A stretch of DNA of 64,000 nt from Flavobacterium plurextorum (GTDB lineage Bacteria; Bacteroidota; Bacteroidia; Flavobacteriales; Flavobacteriaceae). The notes below the pieces were generated by a model that was given only the letters and a program-made list of their open reading frames with translations, did not search any database and was not told the origin of the DNA. The stretch is from the NCBI RefSeq assembly GCF_002217395.1, contig NZ_MUHD01000035.1, forward strand, positions 1 through 64,000, in the 5' to 3' direction. How positions within the stretch are numbered: position 1 is the first letter of the stretch; each line of letters opens with the position of its first letter. Positions 51,181 through 58,875 of the stretch are shown here, in pieces. The translations under genes were made by a program, and so were the position numbers.

Positions 51181-52221
51181 ATGATTAAATTAATTAAAAT
51201 AGATGAAGATTCGAGGGTTCCAAAATACAAACAAATTGTAGACTCGATTTTACAAAATATTGCTAACGGAAATTTAAAAATAAATCAAAAAATCCCCTCT
51301 ATAAACAGTTTTAGTGAAGAGTTTTACATGTCACGTGATACTGTAGAAAAGGCATATAATATACTGAAAGAGCGAAAAATTATTTCATCAATTAGAGGAA
51401 AAGGATATTATATTACGAGAACAAAACTAGAATCTAAAGTAAATATTCTGTTTTTATTTAATAAACTGAGCGCCTATAAAATGAAAACGTACAGCTCGTT
51501 TATTAATACACTTGGTGCGAATGCTCACACTGACCTTCATATTTATCATTGCGATGAAACATTATTTTTGAATTTGTTAGACAAGTTTGAAGGTGCTTAT
51601 GATTATTATGTAATTACCACACATTTTAAAACAGATGAGTTAAAACATTTGAGTTTTACTGATGAAGTTGCAAAAGCAATTCAGAGAATTCCGCAGGAAA
51701 AACTAGTTTTAATGGACAACATTAAATTAGGAATGGAAGGCGAAATTATTAAAATATATCAGGATTTTGAAAACGATATTTACAATGCTTTAAAAGAAGG
51801 TTTAGAAAAGATATCAAAATACAAAAAACTAATTCTAGTTTATCCCGACAAAGCTGTTTATCCTTATCCAAGAAGAATCCTGCACGGATTTAGAAAATTC
51901 TGTGTAGAACACGAAATTAATTTTGAAATTCTAAGCGAGGTTTATGATGATATGATTCTTAAAAAAGGAGATTTATTTATTACCATTGAAGAATCTGATC
52001 TTGTAAACTTAATGAAGCAGATTCGTGATGAAGAATTTGTTTTAGGAAAAGAAATCGGTGTTATCTCTTATAATGATACTCCCTTGAAAGAATTATTAGG
52101 GATTACTGTAATGTCTACAGATTTTAATGTAATGGGAGAAACCGCTGCACGAATGATTTTAAATAAAGAAAAAGGACAGGTAAAAGTTCCTTTTAATTTT
52201 ATTGATAGAAATTCTATTTAA
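51181..52221 (+). CDS. GntR-family regulator with sugar-binding-protein-like sensor domain
   Basis: Start set at ATG 51181 (346 residues), since the frame's TTG at 51166 is unlikely. The N-terminal GntR winged helix (~5-75) reads VPKYKQIVDSILQNIANGNL, KIPSINSFSEEFYMSRDTVEKAYNIL and a wing at SSIRGKGYYI. The C-terminal ~260 residues resemble the periplasmic-binding/LacI-type sensor domain (NILFLFNKLSAYKMK; GVISYNDTPLKELLGITVMSTDF). The same domain pairing occurs in arabinose AraR-type regulators. Divergent from rhaT, so the probable controller of the rhamnose cluster, with L-rhamnose or a derivative as effector (inference). Confidence 0.9.
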   Translation: MIKLIKIDEDSRVPKYKQIVDSILQNIANGNLKINQKIPSINSFSEEFYMSRDTVEKAYNILKERKIISSIRGKGYYITRTKLESKVNILFLFNKLSAYKMKTYSSFINTLGANAHTDLHIYHCDETLFLNLLDKFEGAYDYYVITTHFKTDELKHLSFTDEVAKAIQRIPQEKLVLMDNIKLGMEGEIIKIYQDFENDIYNALKEGLEKISKYKKLILVYPDKAVYPYPRRILHGFRKFCVEHEINFEILSEVYDDMILKKGDLFITIEESDLVNLMKQIRDEEFVLGKEIGVISYNDTPLKELLGITVMSTDFNVMGETAARMILNKEKGQVKVPFNFIDRNSI

Positions 52222-52242
52222 GAGGTTCAAAGGTTCATAGAT

Positions 52243-52290
52243 GCAAAGGTTCAAAGGTTTTAAAAGAAAGCTTTTGAACCTTTGCTTTTC
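52243..52290 (+). terminator. Terminator built from an AGGTTCAAAGG-type repeat
   Basis: GCAAAGGTTCAAA (52243-52255) pairs perfectly with TTTGAACCTTTGC (52273-52285), followed by TTTTCTATTT. Additional AGGTTCAAAGG words lie just upstream (52221-52235). The same word is used at 6557. Confidence 0.8.
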
Positions 52291-52468
52291 TATTTAATAA
52301 AATATAATTCCAAAAGCTATATTTTTTCTTTTAAATTCCCTCCAAATTTAACTGCAGATAAATTTTAACTTCTATATTTATCCTGTTAAAATAAAAACAA
52401 AAAACAAGCGTTCCTTTTATTAAATATCAAAAACAAAACATACTAACTTAAAAAAAACTAAAGCCTAA

Positions 52469-53524
52469 ATGAATCATTTTCTTCGACTAACGTGTACGCT
52501 ATTTGTTGTGTTATTTTCTTCCTGTCATTCTTTTGCACAACAAGAAGATAATTATTCCGCCAAAATTGACAGCTTAATTAAAGTCACAAGTCCTAGATCA
52601 TTTAATGGAGTAGTTTATATACAACAAAACGGAAAAACAAAGTACGCTAAAGCTTTCGGTTATCGTAATTTCAATACAAAGGAACCCCTTAAAATTTCTG
52701 ATAGATTCTCAACAATGTCTATTGCCAAACAAATTACTGCAGTACTTGTTTTAACTGAAGTTGAAAAAGGAACAATCGATTTACAGGCTGTTGTTCGAAA
52801 ATATTTACCTGATTTTAAATACAGCTGGGCAGATTCTGTAACTGTACATCAATTGCTTAATAATACATCAGGAATCGGCAGTGAAAGCCTTGATAAACCT
52901 TTGAAATTTTCTCCAGGGAGTAATTTTAGTTATTCTAATCCCGGCTATTCTCTTTTGGGTGAAATTCTCGAAAAGCAAAGCAAAAAAAGCTATAATCAAT
53001 TAGTAACAGCATTGTTTAAAAAATGCGGTATGAATAATAGTTCTTACCCTTCGGAAAGTGCCCAAAAAACTTTAACAAAAGGACATACTGTTAAAACTGA
53101 CGGAACATTTAGAGTAAATGAAAAAATTAATTTTGAGCCGTCTCAATATTTTGGTTCCAATTTAATTGTAACAGCACCAGATTTAGCAAAATGGGATGAA
53201 AAATTACATAATGGTAAACTGCTAAAAAGTGAGACTTATAAATTGATGACAACTTACTCTATTACAAACACGCATCTCCTTTTTAGTGACAAACCAATTG
53301 GTTATGGATATGGATTACGAATTAATGATCAAGGTGCTGTAAAAGAAATCGGACATACTGGATTTCATCCTAGTGAAGGATTTACTGCCGTTAATTTGTA
53401 TTATCCTGCAAGTAATACCAGCGTAATAGTAATGGAAAATCAAGCAAATGAAAACTTTGATATTGCGTACTATTTTGAACAACAGATACGAAGAATTGTT
53501 TTAAAATCTAATCTTTTAAAATGA
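52469..53524 (+). CDS. Secreted beta-lactamase-family serine hydrolase
   Basis: A 351-residue protein with a signal sequence (MNHFLRLTCTLFVVLFSSCHSFAQ); a lipobox-like FSSC (Cys19) makes a lipoprotein possible. The class C beta-lactamase/DD-peptidase fold shows STMSIAKQIT with Ser84 and Lys87 (SxxK), YSNPGYS (YxN) and GHTGFHPSEG (HTG in place of KTG). Members are peptidases or esterases rather than resistance enzymes in most cases. The stop overlaps the next start by 4 bp (ATGA), coupling it to an alpha/beta hydrolase. Confidence 0.88.
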   Translation: MNHFLRLTCTLFVVLFSSCHSFAQQEDNYSAKIDSLIKVTSPRSFNGVVYIQQNGKTKYAKAFGYRNFNTKEPLKISDRFSTMSIAKQITAVLVLTEVEKGTIDLQAVVRKYLPDFKYSWADSVTVHQLLNNTSGIGSESLDKPLKFSPGSNFSYSNPGYSLLGEILEKQSKKSYNQLVTALFKKCGMNNSSYPSESAQKTLTKGHTVKTDGTFRVNEKINFEPSQYFGSNLIVTAPDLAKWDEKLHNGKLLKSETYKLMTTYSITNTHLLFSDKPIGYGYGLRINDQGAVKEIGHTGFHPSEGFTAVNLYYPASNTSVIVMENQANENFDIAYYFEQQIRRIVLKSNLLK

Positions 53525-54447
53525 AGAAGCTGCTATTAATAGTGAGTTTGGTTCTTTTCTCGATACCCATTTTTGCTCAGAATATCTACTCAAAAGCATA
53601 CGGAAACAGTAAAAATCCGGCTATTATTTTTATTCACGGAGGACCAAGCGGCAACTCTAACCTTTTTGAAGGAACAACTGCCAAAATACTGGCAAGTAAA
53701 GGTTTTTATGTTATTGTTTATGATCGACGCGGAGAAGGAAGATCTAAAGATGAAAATGCTGTAATGACTTTTGATGAAAGTTTTAACGATTTAAATCAAA
53801 TTTACAAGACTTACAACATAAGCAAAGCCAATATTCTTGCTCATAGTTTTGGAGGAATCGCTGCCACTTTGTATACCGCTAAATTTCCGAAAAAAGTAAG
53901 TTCATTAGTTCTTGCAGGAGCTTTGTTCTCACAACAGGAAACTTACGATCACATTCTAAAAAATGCAGCTGAATATTTTAAAAATGATACTTCTAAACTT
54001 TCTCAGATCAAGAAGATTGAAAACCTAAACAAAAGCACTGCAGAATACCGAAAGGGATGTTATGATATAGCAAGTGAAATGAATTATTTCGCAATGCCAA
54101 AACCAACAAAAGAAAGTACAGCTTTAAGAAATCAATATGAAAAAAGCATTTTTTATAAAACTGCTGTCAAAAATGCGGAATCGCCTATCAAGTTTTACAA
54201 AAATGAATCAAAAAACAACATCGACACCAAATCGATACTTCGAGAAATAAAAGCTGAAAAGATTCCTGTTTATGCCATTTATGGTAAAAACGACGGCATA
54301 TTTTCAGAGAAGCAATTAAAAGACATGCAGCAAATTACTGGTAAAAATAATTTCAAAATACTGAATAACTGTTCTCATTATTTATTTGTAGATCAGCAAA
54401 ATGATTTTATAAATTTTGTATCGAATAAATTAAAAAACAAAGGCTGA
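53521..54447 (+). CDS. Secreted alpha/beta-hydrolase
   Basis: A 308-residue protein with a signal peptide (MKKLLLIVSLVLFSIPIFAQ). The alpha/beta-hydrolase core has the oxyanion segment IFIHGGPSG (36-44), YDRRGEGRS, the nucleophile Ser109 in LAHSFGGIA (HSFG in place of the usual GxSxG), an acid in YGKNDGIF and a terminal His in NNCSHYLF. Proline-iminopeptidase-like hydrolases show the same HGGPG-type motif. Translationally coupled to the serine hydrolase upstream, so both may act on one periplasmic substrate. Confidence 0.85.
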   Translation: MKKLLLIVSLVLFSIPIFAQNIYSKAYGNSKNPAIIFIHGGPSGNSNLFEGTTAKILASKGFYVIVYDRRGEGRSKDENAVMTFDESFNDLNQIYKTYNISKANILAHSFGGIAATLYTAKFPKKVSSLVLAGALFSQQETYDHILKNAAEYFKNDTSKLSQIKKIENLNKSTAEYRKGCYDIASEMNYFAMPKPTKESTALRNQYEKSIFYKTAVKNAESPIKFYKNESKNNIDTKSILREIKAEKIPVYAIYGKNDGIFSEKQLKDMQQITGKNNFKILNNCSHYLFVDQQNDFINFVSNKLKNKG

Positions 54448-54499
54448 TCTTTTGGCTTTAATTTAAATTCCTTTTAATCGAGAAACCAATCTTAAAACA

Positions 54500-54544
54500 A
54501 AGAATCGCAGCATTTACAAAAGTATACGCTGCGATTCTTTTAAT
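54500..54544. terminator. Bidirectional terminator
   Basis: AGAATCGCAGC...GCTGCGATTCTTTT, an 11-bp perfect stem between the convergent alpha/beta-hydrolase and DUF1266 genes. Confidence 0.9.
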
Positions 54545-54588
54545 TTATATCTAATTTTATTCTGCTAAACTGCGAATTAATCTCTGCC

Positions 54589-55302
54589 TTATAAGTACTT
54601 TTTATTACTCATAGGGCTTTTTTTGTTATGAAGTAAATCGTCAGCAATTTGAATCATTCCGCTGTTGTTTGAACCTCCCCAAAGCTGTCTTCCAAATATG
54701 TAGCTTTTGGTATATTCTTCCCAAGTCACGCAATAACTCTTTAGACTTGTATATGATTTTCTAAGATATTCTTTCAATTCTACTTCAGAAAGATAACCAG
54801 CGTCATAACAACAACGTGCTAAGAAAGCTCCTCTTCCATAGTTCCAAGCAGAGTCTTTTATTCTTCTTATTTGTGCAAAATCCTTAATTACATTTTGCTC
54901 AATTAACTCAGGAACAACATTATTTAGATTTCTGTAGATCTCTAAATATCTTTTAAAAATTTCTTCTTCATGAGGTAAATTCGATTTTAAAATAGAAACA
55001 TACTCTTCTCTATTCTCAAAAGCATCATACACAACGTCTATATATTCGTCTTGATTTCTTTCTTGTAAATCTAAAAGTATTTCGATGGCACCATCTTTAT
55101 CAAATATACTCCAGTAATCCTCCAAAATTGTTTTTAAAATACTTTTGCTGAGTCCTGTTTCGTAAGAGTTAAGATAGGCCGATTGCTGTTCAGCATACAT
55201 TGCACTAATTAATAAATAGTCTAATTGCTGACCAACGACCACATTTTTATCGTTTAATCGTATACTTTTAAACGCATTAAAAATCTTTGAAAGAAAAACC
55301 AT
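54589..55302 (-). CDS. DUF1266-domain protein
   Basis: A 237-residue all-helical soluble protein. The C-terminal half matches the DUF1266 style: DSAWNYGRGAFLARCCYDAGYLSEVE, then a conserved tryptophan-rich WEEYTKSYIFGRQLWGG (about 195-211). No signal peptide. It is the last of three closely spaced minus-strand genes (12-bp gap to the next one upstream). DUF1266 proteins are of unknown function and often sit beside membrane or secretion loci. Confidence 0.75.
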   Translation of the reverse strand: MVFLSKIFNAFKSIRLNDKNVVVGQQLDYLLISAMYAEQQSAYLNSYETGLSKSILKTILEDYWSIFDKDGAIEILLDLQERNQDEYIDVVYDAFENREEYVSILKSNLPHEEEIFKRYLEIYRNLNNVVPELIEQNVIKDFAQIRRIKDSAWNYGRGAFLARCCYDAGYLSEVELKEYLRKSYTSLKSYCVTWEEYTKSYIFGRQLWGGSNNSGMIQIADDLLHNKKSPMSNKKYL

Positions 55303-55314
55303 GTCTACTTGTTT

Positions 55315-56007
55315 TTATTGCAGATTTGGAAACTTGCTTTGCAGCACTTTTACGAATTTTTCTCCTACTACCTGATATTTTGCTCTTGTTAAGAACTGTT
55401 TATTTACATTTAAAATATCTGCTGGATCTGGTGTATAATGCAATCTGTCATGAATTTCAAGTGACAAAGGATTACCGTCTATGTTAAATGTAATGATGTG
55501 TGTTTTTGGTAAATATTCTTCAGCCGATTTTGAGTATACTCCTAACTGTGATTTTAAGATTCCGCCATCTTTCAGTTTTGCTTCTTCAATTCGGAAATTA
55601 TCAAAAACAATGTGCTCGTCTAACTCTCCAACAGTATCAGTACTAAAAAAGTGCAAATCATTACCGCTCAATACCCAAAAACATTCCGTTTCTATTCTTT
55701 GCAGTTTAACGCCTACTGCCGAAAGGGCAACATTTTTTAGACCATCGGTTACAACTTCTTGAACTTTCTCAGCTTTAGTCTGCGGCACAGATGCAGAAGT
55801 ATAGGCATCGATTGTTTTTCCTTTCATCCATTCTTTTAGTTGTGGAAAATCTTGTTTTAGAACCTCTTCTTTATGAAGATCATACTTTGTTCTTTCAAAA
55901 TCTAAATCAATTTCTTTTTTTACCGAAGCATGTTTTTTATTCATGTATACCATAAAAATGATACCGGCAATTACTAAAACAATGGGAATTAAAAATAGTG
56001 GATTCAT
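55315..56007 (-). CDS. Membrane-anchored hypothetical protein
   Basis: A 230-residue protein with one N-terminal membrane segment (MNPLFLIPIVLVIAGIIFMVYM) and a basic boundary (NKKHASVKKE). A largely soluble domain (~30-230) with mixed alpha/beta character follows (CFWVLSGNDLHFFSTDTVGELDEHIVF; HIITFNIDGNPLSLEIHDRL). I do not recognise the family. The domain probably faces the cytoplasm by the positive-inside rule. It is in a three-gene operon with the DUF1266 gene and the next entry. Confidence 0.7.
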   Translation of the reverse strand: MNPLFLIPIVLVIAGIIFMVYMNKKHASVKKEIDLDFERTKYDLHKEEVLKQDFPQLKEWMKGKTIDAYTSASVPQTKAEKVQEVVTDGLKNVALSAVGVKLQRIETECFWVLSGNDLHFFSTDTVGELDEHIVFDNFRIEEAKLKDGGILKSQLGVYSKSAEEYLPKTHIITFNIDGNPLSLEIHDRLHYTPDPADILNVNKQFLTRAKYQVVGEKFVKVLQSKFPNLQ

Positions 56008-56024
56008 AATTTAATTAAATTTAT

Positions 56025-56486
56025 TTAAAGGTTAAGTGGTTTGACATCTTTCTTTTTTTCTTTTCCGAACAAGCCGTAAAAAATCAAGCACAGCAGAAGA
56101 AATAGAATTATTTTTCCGCCATACTGCGTATAAAATCCAAGTTTCAACAACTTGATTTTGTTTAATTTATTAGTACTGATTATTTTTTCAAGCTGTTCAT
56201 CTGACAACTCATAATAACGGTCAGAATCTGGTTTTACTAACACAAGCTTTGGTTCTTGAGTAATCCAAGCGGGTATCCATGCTATACTATATTCTTGGTG
56301 AAGTCTGCCAAGATCTAAGTGTACATTTGATTCTTCTTTTGAAAGGTATTCATCGGTGTTTGGCAAGTCTGAGACAATCTCGATTCTATCAATTTTTCCA
56401 ATTGGTATTTTTAATTTGGCTGAAGCTGCACTGAAAGAAAATAAACTAATAATTACTAGAACGAAATCCTTTTTTATAGATACCAT
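56025..56486 (-). CDS. Hypothetical protein with signal peptide and C-terminal membrane helix
   Basis: Start set at ATG 56486 (153 residues), beginning a signal-peptide-like sequence (MVSIKKDFVLVIISLFSFSAASA); the longer frame relies on a TTG. The extracytoplasmic part (~24-115) contains IPIGKIDRIEIVSDLPNTDEY and RYYELSDEQLEKIIS. A single helix (GKIILFLLLCLIFYGLFG) and a Lys-rich tail (KEKKKDVK) close the protein. Family not recognised. First gene of the three-gene operon, 17 bp before the next. Confidence 0.68.
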   Translation of the reverse strand: MVSIKKDFVLVIISLFSFSAASAKLKIPIGKIDRIEIVSDLPNTDEYLSKEESNVHLDLGRLHQEYSIAWIPAWITQEPKLVLVKPDSDRYYELSDEQLEKIISTNKLNKIKLLKLGFYTQYGGKIILFLLLCLIFYGLFGKEKKKDVKPLNL

Positions 56487-56760
56487 AATTTTAAATCGTC
56501 TCAATTTTAATATAGGCTTTTGGGGTTAGTCTTGATCTTGTAAAACTTAAAAAAAACAACTGCATAAATATTTCCTAAAGACGGCCTCTGTGAGAGCTTC
56601 TTTACTACTCTCAAATATATATCATTTTTCTTACACCAAACAACAATGAAATTAAACTTTTAACTTTTTTACTACGATAACCTTAATTTTAAAAGGCTGA
56701 TTATCATTTTATTTAAATGTTATTTTAACATTTTACAAAATACTAGGATGACTGTCGCAC

Positions 56761-58614
56761 TTAATTATCCTGAAACTTAACCAGTATAATATTGGGCTTT
56801 GGAGCTGGTTCCATAGCTGCTCCCATATAAAAACTAGTATGCGGCGGCTGATTATAACCTACATTCTGCCAAGCGATGCTTAATCGATACTGCGGATCAT
56901 GCATTAAAGTATATTGTCGCACATTGGTTGGAATTGTTGTTGAATAAATTCTGAGTTCTTTATTATCTTCAGATCTCAAGATCAATTCTTCACGCCAATC
57001 ACCAAGAATATCTGCGGAAAGTGCAGGTGTCGATTTTGTGCCGTTGTTTGAAACAGCTCCTTCGGCAGTAAACAATCTTCCAAAATTATATTTATCGATA
57101 TAATTTGAATTTAAAAGTTCTCTCGAAGTATCGCCGTCCCAATAGATTAAAAAGTTAGTTGAGCTTGGTGCTTTTCCAATATTATTTCCTTTCATGTCAT
57201 GCAGATATGGAGAACCTGACCACCAGCATTGCGCCCCTTTTCGGGTTGGATCAATATTGTCTGCAACTCCTCGGCCTACATCTTCATTAAGAGAACCTGT
57301 AAACAGTACTTTTCCATCTTTAGCCGAAAACAAAGTGACGCCCGGACCTGTTGTTCCGTTTTCAATTTCATGAATTCCGAAAACCTCTAAACCCGGAATA
57401 TCCAAATCTAGATCAGAAACATGAATCGCATCTCCGTGTCTAAAACCCGTTGTATACAAACCTTGTCCATTATCATCAACACACATCGATCCGTAGATTA
57501 TTTCATCTTTTCCGTCATTATCGACATCAGCAACTGTAAGATTATGATTTCCCATTCCCGAATATGGGTTTTCAGCATCTTTACTGTCAAAAGTCCATCT
57601 TGAAATCAATTTTTTATTTTTAAAATCCCAAGCAGCCAAAACCGTTCTGCCGTAGTAACCACGGCACATTACAACACTTGGGTGAATTCCGTCGAGATAA
57701 GCAATACAGGCAATAAAACGATCCATTCGGTTTCCTTTCGTATCATTGCCACCGCTTCCTCCTCTTCCGCCCCAACCTGCTAAATCGCCTCGTTGTGGTA
57801 TATAATCTACAGTTGTAACCAGCCTTCCCGTTCTGCCGTCAAAAACCGAAAGATATTCTGGGCCTTTTAAAATCTTGCCATACGTTTTAGAATCAGGATC
57901 GCGGTCAACCCAGTCTTTTGAAGCATCTCCAACCACATTTCCTTGACTGTCTGTTATTCCATCTGCAGTTTTACAAACCAATTCTGCAATACCGTCACCA
58001 TCTAAATCATACACCATAAACTGCGTATAATGTGCGCCTTCGCGGATATTTTTTCCAAGATTAATCTGCCATAAAAATGTTCCATCCAAAGTATAAGCCT
58101 GAAATATTGGTGGATCTGTAATTCCTGTTTGAGAATTATCATGCCCTTTTCCCGTCATATGAACAATCAAATCGTATTTTCCATCTCCATTTAAATCACC
58201 TGTAGAAACATCATTTGCAGTATAACCCTCAATTTCTTTTAATTTAATCGATAAATATTGTTTATCGGAAGCATTCATCGAAATTGTAAAACTCCCCGAA
58301 GCTTCAGATTCTTTTCCTTTTAAAACGGTTTTTACAAACCAAGTATTTTCTTCTTTAGCATTAGCTTTAGTATCAACAAAATTGGTCGCGCCTGTAATAG
58401 GCTTTTCATTTAATAAAACGGCTTTTTTAGCACCGCTTTTTCTATAAAGATTAAAAGCCAGATCATCAGAATCTGTTCCTAAAACCCGCCAGCTGATAAA
58501 AAAATGTCCCTTATCTTTTATCGCGATAATACCGCGGTCTAGATTTTCCATTTGTCTTTGCGAAAAAATAGAAACCGATAAAAGCAATACTATTAGAAGG
58601 ATTATTTTTTTCAT
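56761..58614 (-). CDS. Rhamnogalacturonan lyase, polysaccharide lyase family 11
   Basis: A 617-residue secreted enzyme: signal peptide MKKIILLIVLLLSVSIFSQ, a small N-terminal fibronectin-like domain, then the PL11 eight-bladed beta-propeller. Calcium-binding DxDxDG loops recur (DLNGDGKYDLIVHMTGKGHD, DLDGDGIAELVCKTADG, DVDNDGKDEIIYGSM). GYYGRTVLAAWDF and the ending PPHTSFYMGAAMEP match YesW/YesX-like lyases. It cleaves the rhamnose-galacturonate backbone of RG-I by beta-elimination. Its products feed the rhamnose and hexuronate genes of this window. It lies in the same direction as the two glycosidase-like genes upstream. Confidence 0.95.
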   Translation of the reverse strand: MKKIILLIVLLLSVSIFSQRQMENLDRGIIAIKDKGHFFISWRVLGTDSDDLAFNLYRKSGAKKAVLLNEKPITGATNFVDTKANAKEENTWFVKTVLKGKESEASGSFTISMNASDKQYLSIKLKEIEGYTANDVSTGDLNGDGKYDLIVHMTGKGHDNSQTGITDPPIFQAYTLDGTFLWQINLGKNIREGAHYTQFMVYDLDGDGIAELVCKTADGITDSQGNVVGDASKDWVDRDPDSKTYGKILKGPEYLSVFDGRTGRLVTTVDYIPQRGDLAGWGGRGGSGGNDTKGNRMDRFIACIAYLDGIHPSVVMCRGYYGRTVLAAWDFKNKKLISRWTFDSKDAENPYSGMGNHNLTVADVDNDGKDEIIYGSMCVDDNGQGLYTTGFRHGDAIHVSDLDLDIPGLEVFGIHEIENGTTGPGVTLFSAKDGKVLFTGSLNEDVGRGVADNIDPTRKGAQCWWSGSPYLHDMKGNNIGKAPSSTNFLIYWDGDTSRELLNSNYIDKYNFGRLFTAEGAVSNNGTKSTPALSADILGDWREELILRSEDNKELRIYSTTIPTNVRQYTLMHDPQYRLSIAWQNVGYNQPPHTSFYMGAAMEPAPKPNIILVKFQDN

Positions 58615-58675
58615 AATTGTTATTTGAATTATAATCGATACCGGACTTTCCTTTTTTATTTTTTACGCCATCTTT

Positions 58676-58830
58676 ATGTCATTTCAACGAAAGAGACTAG
58701 AGCTATAGTGAACAGAAGAAGTAAATCTTCGCAAGAAACTCTATAAAGATTGGGTTTTCGTTGTGGAGCTACTTGTGGAGATTTCTCTCCCGAGACTTCG
58801 GAATCGAAATGACAAACTGAGCTCGAAAAT
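58676..58830. repeat. GTCATTTCGA-type inverted-repeat element
   Basis: It opens TGTCATTTCAACGAAAG (58677) and closes CGAAATGACAAACTGAG. The right half (58750-58817), on the minus strand, matches the repeat at 44291. Words of the ACTTAGTACCTTAGAATC type follow to 58870. Non-coding. Confidence 0.75.
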
Positions 58831-58875
58831 AAAAACTTAGTACCTTAGAATCTTAGAAACTTAGAACCTCAAAAA

